Assembly: GCA_035295845.1 (NCBI GenBank)
Contig: DATGIF010000034.1
Location: forward strand, 31,219 to 95,218
Source of the DNA: Palsa-892 sp035295845
Lineage (GTDB): Bacteria; Pseudomonadota; Alphaproteobacteria; Rhizobiales; Xanthobacteraceae
DNA length: 64,000 bases
Direction of reading: 5' to 3'
Both the position numbers and the translations under genes were made by a program. The notes beneath the pieces are model-generated. The model did no database searches. It was not told where the DNA came from and saw nothing but the letters and a program-made list of their open reading frames with translations. Shown in pieces: positions 48,646 to 57,354 of this stretch (position 1 is the stretch's first letter; each line of letters starts with the position of its first letter).

Positions 48646-49605
48646 TCAGTCCGTTTTGTTGGGGGGAGGATTGGAATTCGCCGCGCGCAGGTCAAAGAGC
48701 CCGTCCGCGAGCCCGATCAGGGCGATCACCAGCACGGGCCAGCCAAGCACCAGCACAAACAGCCAGACCGCGCCGAGAACGATGCCGCGCGCCGCGAACG
48801 CCCGCGTGAGCTTGTGGATCACCGCAAAACCGAGGACCGCATAGGCGAGAAGGAGACAAGCGGCGAGCATGCCGGCGGCAACGCCGACGATGCTCGCGAG
48901 GAATGAGAGCGCGATCGCCGCGAGCAGGACGACCGGCGTCATTGCCGGAAAATTCATGGCGGCAAGATCGGGCCAGGGCCGCGCGAGCCTCCCCGATATC
49001 CGCGCAATCCTTCCCGCCAGCCAAAGGTTGAAGAGGCCGGTGAGCATCGAAACGGCGGCGGCCATCAGCGGCATCACGGTGGCGAAGAGTTCGAGCGCCG
49101 CGTTTGGATCGCCGCCGTTCGGCAATTTCAACGGCTCGCCCTCGGGCGTGCCGAGCTGCAGCCGGATGATCCGCTCGAGGATATGTTTCACCGCCGTCCG
49201 ATAGGAATCGAGGTCGGTGCCGAAGACCGGAATCGTGAGCGCGGTGGAGACGGCGGCAATGCCCGCGCTCCACAGCACGAGCTTGCCCGCCGGATACCAT
49301 TCCACGGCGCCGCCGGATGAATGCCGCGCGAGCATTGCGACATAGGCCAGGATAAAGGCGGGAAGGCCGATGCCGAGGAGATGCGCGATGAAGAACCAGA
49401 AGCCGAACAGCACGCCGAGGCCGGCGGCGGCGGCAAGTGCCGCGATCAGCGCGGCGAAGTGGCTCCAGCCGATGCCGGCGAGCAGAATCGGGAGCGGCGC
49501 GAGGTAGAACAATAGAATCGCAAGCACCGAGCCCGAGGCGATCGATGCGAACAAAAGCGCCGATGCCACGCCCGCGCCGAGGCCGATGAGAACGATCTGC
49601 GTCAT
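48646..49605 (-). CDS. DUF2232 integral membrane protein
   Basis: A 319-residue protein with about eight predicted helices. The start MTQIVLIGLGAGVASALLFASIASGSVLAILLFYLAPLPILLAGIGW is typical of the alphaproteobacterial DUF2232 family found between rpsR and rplI. Its function is unknown. The ATG at 49605 is preferred over one 17 codons earlier because the family begins there; its ribosome site is weak, so the start is not firm. It is cotranscribed with rpsF, rpsR and rplI. Confidence 0.85.
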   Translation of the reverse strand: MTQIVLIGLGAGVASALLFASIASGSVLAILLFYLAPLPILLAGIGWSHFAALIAALAAAAGLGVLFGFWFFIAHLLGIGLPAFILAYVAMLARHSSGGAVEWYPAGKLVLWSAGIAAVSTALTIPVFGTDLDSYRTAVKHILERIIRLQLGTPEGEPLKLPNGGDPNAALELFATVMPLMAAAVSMLTGLFNLWLAGRIARISGRLARPWPDLAAMNFPAMTPVVLLAAIALSFLASIVGVAAGMLAACLLLAYAVLGFAVIHKLTRAFAARGIVLGAVWLFVLVLGWPVLVIALIGLADGLFDLRAANSNPPPNKTD

Positions 49606-49706
49606 CGTCAGCTGTCCCGCTGCTTGAGCGGTTAGAGGCGTTGCCGCCCCAACCATCGCCGCCGGACCATCCCGGCGGCTTACGATTCATGCCGAGGCGT
49701 TTCGCC

Positions 49707-49964
49707 TCAGCGGATTACGTAGGGCAGGAGCCCGAGAAACCGCGCGCGCTTGATCGCCGACGCAAGTTCGCGCTGCTTGATCGCCGACACCGCCGTGATG
49801 CGGCTCGGCACGATCTTGCCGCGCTCGGAGATGTAACGCTGCAGGAGCTTGGCGTCCTTGTAGTCGATCTTCGGCGCGTTCGCGCCGGAGAACGGGCAGG
49901 TCTTGCGGCGGCGGAAGAACGGGCGGCGTCCGCCGCCACCACCCGCGGGGGCTGAGCGGCTCAT
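49707..49964 (-). CDS. rpsR: 30S ribosomal protein S18
   Basis: A standard S18 of 85 residues: MSRSAPAGGGGGRRPFFRRRKTCPFSG is followed by DYKDAKLLQRYISERGKIVPSRITAVSAIKQRELASAIKRARFLGLLPYV. The KTCPFS segment carries a single Cys of the family's C-terminal-side motif. It binds S6 in the 30S platform. It overlaps the rpsF stop by ATGA (49961-49964), so translation is coupled. Confidence 0.97.
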   Translation of the reverse strand: MSRSAPAGGGGGRRPFFRRRKTCPFSGANAPKIDYKDAKLLQRYISERGKIVPSRITAVSAIKQRELASAIKRARFLGLLPYVIR

Positions 49965-50380
49965 GACGCGGCCTCTTCGGTGACTTCCTCGCCGCCCTCC
50001 GGCGCATCGAACTCGCCTTCACCGCGCTCGCGCCGGCTGCGGCGCTCGTCGCGGTCGCGCTTCTGCAGCATGATCGACGGGCCTTCCTCATGCGCCTCGA
50101 CGCGGACGGTCAGGAAGCGGATGACGTCTTCGTTGATGCGCTCCTGGCGCTCCATTTCGGTGACGGCCGCCGGCGGCGCATCGAGGCGGAGCATGGCGAA
50201 ATGCGCCTTGCGGTTTTTCTTGATGCGGAAGGTGAGCGTCTTGACGCCCCAATATTCGGGATCGCCGACGATCTTGCCGGAATTCTTCTCGATCACGCCC
50301 TTGTACTGGGCGGCGAGTTCCTCGACCTGCTGCGCGGTCACGTCCTGACGCGCGAGAAACACATGCTCGTAGAGCGGCAT
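49961..50380 (-). CDS. rpsF: 30S ribosomal protein S6
   Basis: A 139-residue S6: MPLYEHVFLARQDVTAQQVEELAAQYKGVIEKNSGKIVGDPEYWGVKTLTFRIKKNRKAHFAMLRLDAPPAAVTEMERQERINEDVIRFLTVRVEAHEEGPSIM is standard. A C-terminal tail is Arg/Glu-rich, as in many alphaproteobacteria. S6 pairs with S18 on the 30S platform. AGGAAAGG precedes the ATG at 50380. It is the first gene of the operon; a likely promoter lies at about 50546-50573. Confidence 0.97.
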   Translation of the reverse strand: MPLYEHVFLARQDVTAQQVEELAAQYKGVIEKNSGKIVGDPEYWGVKTLTFRIKKNRKAHFAMLRLDAPPAAVTEMERQERINEDVIRFLTVRVEAHEEGPSIMLQKRDRDERRSRRERGEGEFDAPEGGEEVTEEAAS

Positions 50381-50545
50381 GAAGAGCCTTTCCTGTTCCA
50401 TTCGCCCTCCCGGCGCCGAGCCCTCCGAGCCTCGGGAAAGGCTCGAAAATCCTCGAAGGCGGGGACACGGGACGCCGGGCAAATTGCCCTGCCGCGAGTG
50501 GCGGCCGTCCGTTCAGCCCCCGGCCGAAAGCCAGCGAAGCGCGGT

Positions 50546-50573
50546 TTTATACGCGGTTTTGGCGGCGGCGCAA
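50546..50573 (-). promoter_or_regulatory. Likely promoter of the rpsF operon
   Basis: On the minus strand TTGCGC (-35) and TATAAA (-10) are 16 bases apart, in the 307-base gap between divergent rpsF and fabD. The -10 matches five of six consensus bases, the -35 only partly. Transcription would start about 160 bases before rpsF, leaving a leader that could hold autogenous S6/S18 control. I did not see a clear fabD promoter in the gap, apart from a lone TTGACA at 50629. Confidence 0.5.
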
Positions 50574-50687
50574 GCGTCCGGGGCGGCCGCAAAAGGCGGG
50601 AAAATTCATGACCTTTCAGCCACCTGCCTTGACAGAAGTTGCGCCGCCGTTGTCTCTCACCCGGCTTTTGAGGTGGTGCCGCATCGC

Positions 50688-51629
50688 ATGACGGTCGCAT
50701 TCGTGTTTCCGGGCCAGGGCAGCCAGGCGGTCGGCATGGGCAAAAGCCTTGCCGACAATTTCGCCGCCGCGCGCGCAACCTTTGACGAGGTGGATGCGGC
50801 CCTTGGCGAGAAGCTCACCGAGACCATGTGGGCGGGGCCGGCCGAGAAGCTCACGCTTACCGAAAATACGCAGCCGGCGCTCCTGGCGGTTTCGATCGCG
50901 GCGCTGCGCGTTCTCGAATCCGAAGCCGGCGTCGATCTCGCGCGCGACGTCGCTTTTCTCGCCGGCCATTCGCTCGGCGAATATTCCGCCCACACCGCCG
51001 CCGGCAGCCTTTCGCTCGCAGACGCCGCGCGCCTCGTGCGTATCCGCGGCCGCGCGATGCAACAGGCGGTTCCGGTCGGTGTCGGCGCCATGGCGGCCCT
51101 CCTCGGCCTCGATGATGCCGCGGCCAGGGCTGTCGCCAGCGAAGCCGCGCAAGGCGAGGTTTGCGAGACCGCGAACGACAATGCGCCGGGACAGGTCGTC
51201 ATCTCCGGCCACAAGACCGCGGTCGAGCGCGCCGTCGAGATCGCCAAGCACCGTGGCTCCCGGGCGATGATGTTGCCCGTGTCCGCCCCTTTCCATTGCG
51301 CGCTGATGCAGCCCGCCGCCGACGTGATGGCCGACGCGCTGTCGAAGGTGAGGATCGCCGCACCCAAGGTTGCGGTGATTGCGAACGTCACGGCCGAACC
51401 GGTGAAGGATTCCGCCGGGATCGCGAAACTGTTGGTTGCGCAAGTGACCGGCACCGTGCGCTGGCGCCAGTCGGTGGCGTATCTCGCCGCCCACGGCGTG
51501 AGCCGCATCGTGGAGGTCGGCTCCGGCAAGGTCTTGTCCGGCCTCGTCAAGCGCATTGCCAAGGAAGTCGCCACCGCGAACGTCGGCAATGCCGACGACG
51601 TGCTGGCTTTCAAAGCCGCCACGGCCTAA
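50688..51629 (+). CDS. fabD: ACP S-malonyltransferase
   Basis: FabD moves malonyl from CoA to ACP, opening type II fatty acid synthesis. The 313-residue protein begins MTVAFVFPGQGSQAVGMGKSLADN and has the nucleophile S95 in GHSLGEYSA. The Arg of RIRGRAMQ and the His in VSAPFHCALMQPAAD complete the active site. GDVL-type C-terminus: RIVEVGSGKVLSGLVKRI. The start at 50688 is the conserved Met; upstream codons would add unrelated leader. fabG follows after 12 bases. Confidence 0.97.
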   Translation: MTVAFVFPGQGSQAVGMGKSLADNFAAARATFDEVDAALGEKLTETMWAGPAEKLTLTENTQPALLAVSIAALRVLESEAGVDLARDVAFLAGHSLGEYSAHTAAGSLSLADAARLVRIRGRAMQQAVPVGVGAMAALLGLDDAAARAVASEAAQGEVCETANDNAPGQVVISGHKTAVERAVEIAKHRGSRAMMLPVSAPFHCALMQPAADVMADALSKVRIAAPKVAVIANVTAEPVKDSAGIAKLLVAQVTGTVRWRQSVAYLAAHGVSRIVEVGSGKVLSGLVKRIAKEVATANVGNADDVLAFKAATA

Positions 51630-51641
51630 AGCGGAGCCGCC

Positions 51642-52379
51642 ATGTTCGATCTTTCCGGCAAGACCGCGCTCGTCACCGGCGCCTCGGGCGGCCTCGGCGG
51701 AGCGATAGCGCGCGCGCTGCACAAGCAGGGCGCGACCGTCGCGATTTCCGGCACGCGGCGGGACGCCCTCGACAAGCTCGCGGGCGAGCTCGGCGATCGC
51801 GTGCACGTGCTGCCTTGCGATCTCTCCAAGACCGATGAGGTCGAGGCGCTGGTGCCGGCGGCGGAAGCCGCGATGAAGCAGCTCGACATTCTCGTCTGCA
51901 ACGCCGGGATTACCCGCGACAATCTGTTCATCTCGTTGAAGGACGAGGAGTGGGACCAGGTGATCGCCGTCAACCTCACCGCGACCTTCCGTCTCGCGCG
52001 TAGGGCAACGATCGGCATGATGCGCCGCCGCTTCGGCCGCATCGTCGCCATCACCTCGGTTGTGGGCGTGACCGGCAATCCGGGGCAGGGGAACTACGCG
52101 GCGGCAAAGGCCGGCATCATCGGCATGATCAAGTCGCTCGCGGCGGAATACGCGCGCCGCGGCGTCACCGCGAATTGCGTGGCGCCCGGCTTCATCGCCA
52201 CCGCCATGACCGACAAATTGAATGACAAACAGCGCGAGGCGATTCTTTCGCGCGTGCCCGCGGCGCGTCTCGGCACGCCGGATGATATCGCCGCCGCGGT
52301 GGTGTATTTGGCTTCCAACGAGGCGGCCTATGTCACCGGTGCGACGATCCATGTAAACGGCGGTATGGCAATGATCTGA
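51642..52379 (+). CDS. fabG: 3-oxoacyl-ACP reductase
   Basis: FabG reduces beta-ketoacyl-ACP with NADPH. The 245-residue protein has TGASGGLGGAIA near residues 12-23, NAGI at 87-90, and the active-site S139, Y152 and K156 in ITSVVGVTGNPGQGNYAAAKAG. It ends with NGGMAMI, the usual FabG tail. It is cotranscribed with fabD (12 bases) and followed by acpP after 159 bases. Confidence 0.97.
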   Translation: MFDLSGKTALVTGASGGLGGAIARALHKQGATVAISGTRRDALDKLAGELGDRVHVLPCDLSKTDEVEALVPAAEAAMKQLDILVCNAGITRDNLFISLKDEEWDQVIAVNLTATFRLARRATIGMMRRRFGRIVAITSVVGVTGNPGQGNYAAAKAGIIGMIKSLAAEYARRGVTANCVAPGFIATAMTDKLNDKQREAILSRVPAARLGTPDDIAAAVVYLASNEAAYVTGATIHVNGGMAMI

Positions 52380-52538
52380 TTGGCCTTTTTCTCCCGCCGT
52401 CGATGCCGGGGGGCGCTGGCCATGGGAAATGAAGTATGGTAACGACCGCAGCGAAGTCGCGGGGGCGACCACGCGGTCTGTCGCAGCAGGATCGGCTGCA
52501 AAGGTTTTTTCAGTAACAGGGCCACGAAGGGCGGAGCG

Positions 52539-52775
52539 ATGAGCGATATTCCGGAGCGCGTAAAAAAGATCGTCGTCGAACACCTCGGGGTCGACCCCGA
52601 GAAGGTCACCGACAAGGCAAGCTTCATCGATGATCTTGGCGCCGACAGCCTGGACACGGTCGAACTCGTGATGGCGTTCGAAGAAGAGTTCGGCTGCGAA
52701 ATTCCCGATGACGCGGCGGAGACGATTCTCACCGTCGGCGATGCCATCAAGTTCCTCGAAAAAAACGCGGCTTGA
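52539..52775 (+). CDS. acpP: Acyl carrier protein
   Basis: A 78-residue ACP. The 4'-phosphopantetheine is attached to S37 of the DSLD motif (GADSLDTVELVMAFEEEFGCEIPDDAAETILTVGDA). The sequence is acidic throughout, as usual. Its position between fabG and fabF is the common fab order. GCGGAGCG precedes the ATG. The pantetheine arm is supplied from the pathway that includes panB. Confidence 0.98.
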   Translation: MSDIPERVKKIVVEHLGVDPEKVTDKASFIDDLGADSLDTVELVMAFEEEFGCEIPDDAAETILTVGDAIKFLEKNAA

Positions 52776-52907
52776 CGCCCTCGCGTCGTGCCGCGCCCAG
52801 CGCAAGCACTTGCAGAATCGCCTTCACGGACCAAATCAATGGGCCCGCGCCGGGCGTGAACGATCGTTGATCGGCGAGCCGCGAGGCGAGCGGGGCCGGA
52901 GGTAGGA

Positions 52908-54173
52908 ATGCGTCGCGTCGTGGTTACCGGCCTCGGACTGGTTTCGCCGCTTGGCGCCGGCGCCGAATTGACGTGGAAGCACATTCTGGAGAGCAAGAGC
53001 GGCGCTGCTAGAATCGAGAAATTCGACGTCTCCGATCTTCCCTGCAAGATCGCCTGCCAGATCAAGCGCGGTGACGGCTCGAACGGCTCCTTCAACCCCG
53101 ACAAGTGGATGGAGCCGAAAGAGCAGCGCAAGGTCGACGATTTCATCATCTACGCCATGGCCGCCGCGGGCCAGGCGCTCGAGGACGCCGGCTGGCATCC
53201 GAACGGCGAGGACGACAAGACCGACACCGGCGTGCTCATCGGCTCCGGCATCGGCGGCATCGAAGGCATCGCCGAAACTGCGATCGTGCTCAAGGATAGA
53301 GGGCCGCGCCGTGTATCGCCGTTCTTCATTCCCGGCCGGCTGATCAATCTCGCGTCCGGCTACGTCTCCATCGAGCACGGCTTGAAGGGTCCGAACCATT
53401 CGGTCGTCACCGCCTGCTCGACCGGCGCGCATGCGATCGGCGACGCCGCGCGGATGATCGCGCTTGGCGATGCCGAGGTGATGCTTGCCGGCGGCACCGA
53501 ATCTCCGATCAACCGGCTTTCGGTGGCCGGCTTCTCCGCCTGCAAGGCGCTTTCGACCGCCTTCAACGACACGCCCGAGAAGGCCTCGCGGCCTTATGAC
53601 AAGGACCGCGACGGCTTCGTCATGGGCGAGGGCGCGGGCGTTGTCGTGCTCGAAGAATATGAACACGCCAAGGCGCGCGGCGCGAAGATCTACGCCGAGC
53701 TCATCGGCTATGGCCTTTCGGGCGACGCCTATCACATTACGGCGCCCGCGCCGGACGGCAACGGGGCGCAACGGTGCATGACCATGGCGATCAAACGCGC
53801 CGGGATTGCGCCGGCCGAGATCGACTACATCAACGCCCACGGCACCTCGACCATGGCCGACGAAATCGAGCTCGCCGCCGTCGAGCGCGTGGTCGGCAAC
53901 GCGGCCGGCCGCATCTCGATGTCTTCGACGAAATCCGCCATCGGCCACCTCCTCGGCGCCGCCGGCGCCGCGGAAGCAATCTTCTCGATTCTGGCGATCC
54001 GCGATCAGATCGCGCCGCCGACGATCAATCTCGACAATCCGTCGGTCGAAACCCCGATCGATCTTGTGCCGCATACGCCGCGCAAGCGCGAGATCAACAC
54101 GGTGTTGTCGAACTCGTTCGGTTTCGGCGGCACCAACGCCTCGCTCGTGTTTCGCCGGGTGAACGGACGCTGA
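52908..54173 (+). CDS. fabF: 3-oxoacyl-ACP synthase II
   Basis: FabF condenses malonyl-ACP with longer acyl-ACPs and controls cis-unsaturated chain length. The 421-residue protein has C170 of TACSTGAHAIGDAA, the first His in INAHGTST near residue 310, the second in SAIGHLLGAAGA near 346, and the Lys of STKS. It ends NSFGFGGTNASLVFRRVNGR. GGAGGTAGGA is upstream of the ATG. It is 132 bases after acpP. Confidence 0.97.
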   Translation: MRRVVVTGLGLVSPLGAGAELTWKHILESKSGAARIEKFDVSDLPCKIACQIKRGDGSNGSFNPDKWMEPKEQRKVDDFIIYAMAAAGQALEDAGWHPNGEDDKTDTGVLIGSGIGGIEGIAETAIVLKDRGPRRVSPFFIPGRLINLASGYVSIEHGLKGPNHSVVTACSTGAHAIGDAARMIALGDAEVMLAGGTESPINRLSVAGFSACKALSTAFNDTPEKASRPYDKDRDGFVMGEGAGVVVLEEYEHAKARGAKIYAELIGYGLSGDAYHITAPAPDGNGAQRCMTMAIKRAGIAPAEIDYINAHGTSTMADEIELAAVERVVGNAAGRISMSSTKSAIGHLLGAAGAAEAIFSILAIRDQIAPPTINLDNPSVETPIDLVPHTPRKREINTVLSNSFGFGGTNASLVFRRVNGR

Positions 54174-54310
54174 CGCGTTTCGCGCTTTCGCCATAATTGC
54201 CGCTAGGTTGAGCGAAGCGCCAAGTCGACACTTCGCGGCAAAGCCTGTACCCATAGAGCAGGCGAGGCGCCCGTCGCGTTCGCAATCGGTCACCACGGAA
54301 ATATGAACCC

Positions 54311-55699
54311 ATGCCGGGGGATCAGCAGGAATCGCAAAGGCCGCGGAGTAGCGGTGAGTTCTATTCCGAGCAGCGGCCGATCGTGCAGCCGCGCAGCCCG
54401 CGCCAGGCGATTGTCCCCGACCGTTTGCCGCCGCCGCCCTCTCGGCGCGCGCGCAACCCGCTGGTGATGATCGGCAACGGGATCTTCACCGGGATTCTGC
54501 TTCTCATATTTGCAAGCGGTGGCGCGCTCTATTTCGGCCGCGCCAAGCTTATCGCGCCCGGACCGCTCGATCGCGAGCGCACCGTCGTCATCCAGCGCGG
54601 CCAGGGAATTCGCGATATCGCCGAAACCCTCAAGCGCGAAGGCATTATCGACCAGGTATTTCCCTTCGTCGCGGGGGCCGTGGTGTTGCGCATCACCGAC
54701 GAGCTGAAGGCCGGCGAATATCTGGTCGAGCCGCATGCCAGCATGCGCGACGTGCTTGCCGCCATCGTCGAAGGGCGTTCGATCCTGCATCAGGTGACGA
54801 TCCCCGAAGGCCTCACCAGCGAACAGATCGTCCAGCGCCTGCGCGATGCCGACGTGCTCACCGGCGATGTGGCCGAAATTCCGAAGGAGGGTACGCTTCT
54901 CCCCGAAACCTATAAGGTGACGCGCGGCACGACGCGCGATCAGGTTCTGCAGCGCATGGCCTTCTCGCAGCGCCGGCTGGTGCAGGAGATCTGGGACCAT
55001 CGCGCGTCCGACCTGCCGTTGAAGAACATCGACGAGTTCGTCACGCTCGCTTCCATCGTCGAAAAGGAAACCGGCAAGACCGACGAGCGGCCGCGCGTCG
55101 CCGCCGTGTTCGTGAACCGGCTGAACAAACGCATGCGGCTGCAATCGGACCCGACCATCATCTACGGTCTGATGGGCGGCAAAGGGTCGCTCGGCCGCCC
55201 GCTGTTCCGCTCCGAGATGGAAGAGCCCAACCCTTACAATACTTATATCAACGACGGGCTTCCGCCCGGACCGATCGCCAATCCCGGCCGCGCGTCGCTG
55301 GAAGCGACCGCGCATCCCGCCCGCACCCGCGACCTTTATTTTGTCGCCGACGGCACCGGCGGCCACGTCTTCTCGGAGAATCTCGATCAGCACGCGAAGA
55401 ACGTCGCGCGCTGGCGAGACATTGAAAAACAGCAGCCGGACAATCCGGCGACGCCCGTGGCGCAGCCGCCCGCCACGCAGCAGCCCGTCGTGCAGAACAC
55501 GCCGGGCCAAACCGGGCCCCAGCCCGATCAGCCAGCGCAGGTGAAGCAGCCACCGGCCGCGTCGGCGCCGCTCACTTCGCCGCACACCGTGGTCCAGCCG
55601 AAAAAGAAAACCACGGCGAAGAAGCCAGCCAATACCGGGCAAACAGCCCAGACGCCTCCCACGACCCCCGCGCAAGGCGCGCCCACCCAGAAGCAATAG
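54311..55699 (+). CDS. mltG: Endolytic peptidoglycan transglycosylase MltG
   Basis: MltG cuts nascent glycan strands to end their synthesis, in the inner membrane facing the periplasm. The 462-residue protein has a cytosolic Arg/Pro-rich N terminus (about residues 1-50), one transmembrane helix (about 54-74), a LysM-like region and the YceG catalytic domain. The catalytic Glu lies in TLASIVEKETGKTDERPRVAAVFVNRLNKRMRLQSDPTIIYG. NTYINDGLPPGPIANPGRASLEA follows. After ~residue 375 there is a Pro/Gln/Thr-rich tail of about 85 residues, which is unusual for the family. It follows fabF after 137 bases. Confidence 0.95.
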   Translation: MPGDQQESQRPRSSGEFYSEQRPIVQPRSPRQAIVPDRLPPPPSRRARNPLVMIGNGIFTGILLLIFASGGALYFGRAKLIAPGPLDRERTVVIQRGQGIRDIAETLKREGIIDQVFPFVAGAVVLRITDELKAGEYLVEPHASMRDVLAAIVEGRSILHQVTIPEGLTSEQIVQRLRDADVLTGDVAEIPKEGTLLPETYKVTRGTTRDQVLQRMAFSQRRLVQEIWDHRASDLPLKNIDEFVTLASIVEKETGKTDERPRVAAVFVNRLNKRMRLQSDPTIIYGLMGGKGSLGRPLFRSEMEEPNPYNTYINDGLPPGPIANPGRASLEATAHPARTRDLYFVADGTGGHVFSENLDQHAKNVARWRDIEKQQPDNPATPVAQPPATQQPVVQNTPGQTGPQPDQPAQVKQPPAASAPLTSPHTVVQPKKKTTAKKPANTGQTAQTPPTTPAQGAPTQKQ

Positions 55700-55774
55700 C
55701 CGCCTTGAGAGCCTCTGGCGGCGCGGCTAAGGTCCGCGCCGTCGCCCGAGGGTTTAGCTGGGATTTAGCTTCGC

Positions 55775-56662
55775 ATGCCGCTCGCAAGCATGACCGGCTT
55801 CGCCCGTTCGCAGGGAACGGCCGGCGACTATCACTGGTCCTGGGAACTGAAATCCGTCAACGGCAAGGGCCTCGATCTCCGCCTTCGCCTGCCGCAAGGC
55901 TGGGACGCGATCGAAGTCCCGATCCGCGCCAATGCGGCGCGGCATCTTATGCGCGGCAACATTTCCGCGACGCTTTCCGTCGAGCGCAACGGCGCCTTGC
56001 CCGCCGTTCGCGTGAACGAGGACGTGCTCGCGGCGCTCCTCGAGACGATCCGCAAGGTCGCCAAGCGTGTCGACGCGAGCCCGCCGAGCCTCGATGGAAT
56101 CCTCGGCCTCAAGGGCGTGATCGAAGTCGGGGAGGCGGAAGCAAGTGCCGACGAGCGGCGCGCGGCGGAAGCGGCGGTTGCCAAAGGCTTCGAGGCGGCG
56201 CTCTCCGATCTCGTCGGCGCGCGCCGGGACGAGGGGATCGCGCTCGCCCGCATCCTCGATGCGCGGCTTGTCGAAATCGCCCGGCTCACGGCGGCCGCGG
56301 AAGCTTCGCCCGCGCGCGCGCCCGAGGCGATCCGTGCGCGCCTTGCCGAACAGGTGAAATCGATCCTCGGCACCGGCGAGAAGCTCGATTCCGACCGCCT
56401 CTATCAGGAGGCGGTGCTGCTCGCGGCCAAGGCTGACGTGCGCGAGGAACTCGACCGCCTGAAGGCGCATGTCGAGGCGGCGCGGAAGCTCCTGGCCGAA
56501 GGCGGGCCGGTCGGCCGCAAGCTCGATTTTCTCGCGCAGGAATTGAACCGCGAATCGAATACGCTCTGCGCGAAATCGAACGATATTTCGCTCACCGCCA
56601 TCGGGCTCGACCTCAAGAGCGCGGTCGATCAGTTCCGCGAGCAGGTGCAGAACCTCGAATGA
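55775..56662 (+). CDS. yicC: YicC-family endoribonuclease/stress protein
   Basis: A 295-residue YicC/YloC protein. It begins MPLASMTGFARSQGTAGDYHWSWELKSVNGKGLDLRLRLP, the diagnostic N-terminal block. The C-terminal KLDFLAQELNRESNTLCAKSNDISLTAIGLDLKSAVDQFREQVQNLE is the DUF1732 end. E. coli YicC forms a hexameric endoribonuclease acting on the RyhB small RNA. It overlaps gmk by ATGA (56659-56662), the well-known yicC-gmk order. Confidence 0.95.
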   Translation: MPLASMTGFARSQGTAGDYHWSWELKSVNGKGLDLRLRLPQGWDAIEVPIRANAARHLMRGNISATLSVERNGALPAVRVNEDVLAALLETIRKVAKRVDASPPSLDGILGLKGVIEVGEAEASADERRAAEAAVAKGFEAALSDLVGARRDEGIALARILDARLVEIARLTAAAEASPARAPEAIRARLAEQVKSILGTGEKLDSDRLYQEAVLLAAKADVREELDRLKAHVEAARKLLAEGGPVGRKLDFLAQELNRESNTLCAKSNDISLTAIGLDLKSAVDQFREQVQNLE

Positions 56663-57339
56663 AAAAGAAGCCGAAGAAATCCGGCAAATCGAATAGCGGC
56701 AAGCGTTCCCGTGCGCTCGCGCGCCGCGGGCTGATGCTGGTGCTGTCCTCGCCCTCGGGCGCGGGCAAGACGACGCTGTCGCATCTTTTGCTCGAGGCGG
56801 ACAAAGCCATCGAGCTTTCGATTTCGGTCACCACGCGCCCGCGCCGGCCGGGCGAGGTCGGCGGCCGCCACTATCATTTCATTGACGCCGGCCGCTTCGC
56901 CGCGATGGCCAAGGGCGGCGACCTCCTGGAATGGGCGGAAGTGTTCGGCCACCGCTACGGCACCCCGCGCGCGCCGGTCGAACGCGCGCTTGCCGCAAGC
57001 CGAGATGTGCTCTTCGACATCGATTGGCAGGGCGCGAACAAGCTCCGGCGCAAGATCAGCGACGACCTCGTGACCGTTTTCGTCTTGCCGCCATCGGCAA
57101 CGGAACTCGGCCGCCGGCTCAGGCGCCGCGCGCAGGATTCCGAATCCGTGATCCGCCGCCGCATGGCGGAAGCAGGCCGCGAGATGAGCCATTGGGCCGA
57201 ATACGACTACGTGATCGTCAATTACGACCTCGAGCGGGCCTTCGGCGAGTTACGGGCGATTCTCGCCGCCGAACGGCTGAAGCGCGCGCGCCAGACGGGG
57301 CTCGCAGCCTTCGTGCGCGGACTTCAAGCAAAGCTTTAA
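56659..57339 (+). CDS. gmk: Guanylate kinase
   Basis: Gmk phosphorylates GMP to GDP, continuing the guaB-guaA route. The 226-residue protein has a basic N-terminal extension (KKKPKKSGKSNSGKRSRALARRG) before the kinase, the P-loop SSPSGAGKTTLSHLLL, and the GMP-binding SVTTRPRRPGEVGGRHYHF. LEWAEVFGHRYGTPR follows, and the lid Arg lies in RRRAQDSESVIRRRM. It overlaps yicC, and is convergent with the alcohol dehydrogenase, 15 bases apart. Confidence 0.97.
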   Translation: MKKKPKKSGKSNSGKRSRALARRGLMLVLSSPSGAGKTTLSHLLLEADKAIELSISVTTRPRRPGEVGGRHYHFIDAGRFAAMAKGGDLLEWAEVFGHRYGTPRAPVERALAASRDVLFDIDWQGANKLRRKISDDLVTVFVLPPSATELGRRLRRRAQDSESVIRRRMAEAGREMSHWAEYDYVIVNYDLERAFGELRAILAAERLKRARQTGLAAFVRGLQAKL

Positions 57340-57354
57340 CTTGAAGCAAAGGCG

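Noticed and set aside
50616..52805. A 729-residue open frame on the minus strand over fabD, fabG and acpP
   Set aside because: It is antisense to three certain genes and its sequence is a low-complexity His/Arg/Gly mixture.
55720..56440. A CRISPR-like or repeat array suspected from the repetitive Arg-rich frames
   Set aside because: The repetitive look comes from GC-rich codon bias in coding DNA. I saw no evenly spaced direct repeats with unique spacers anywhere in the window.
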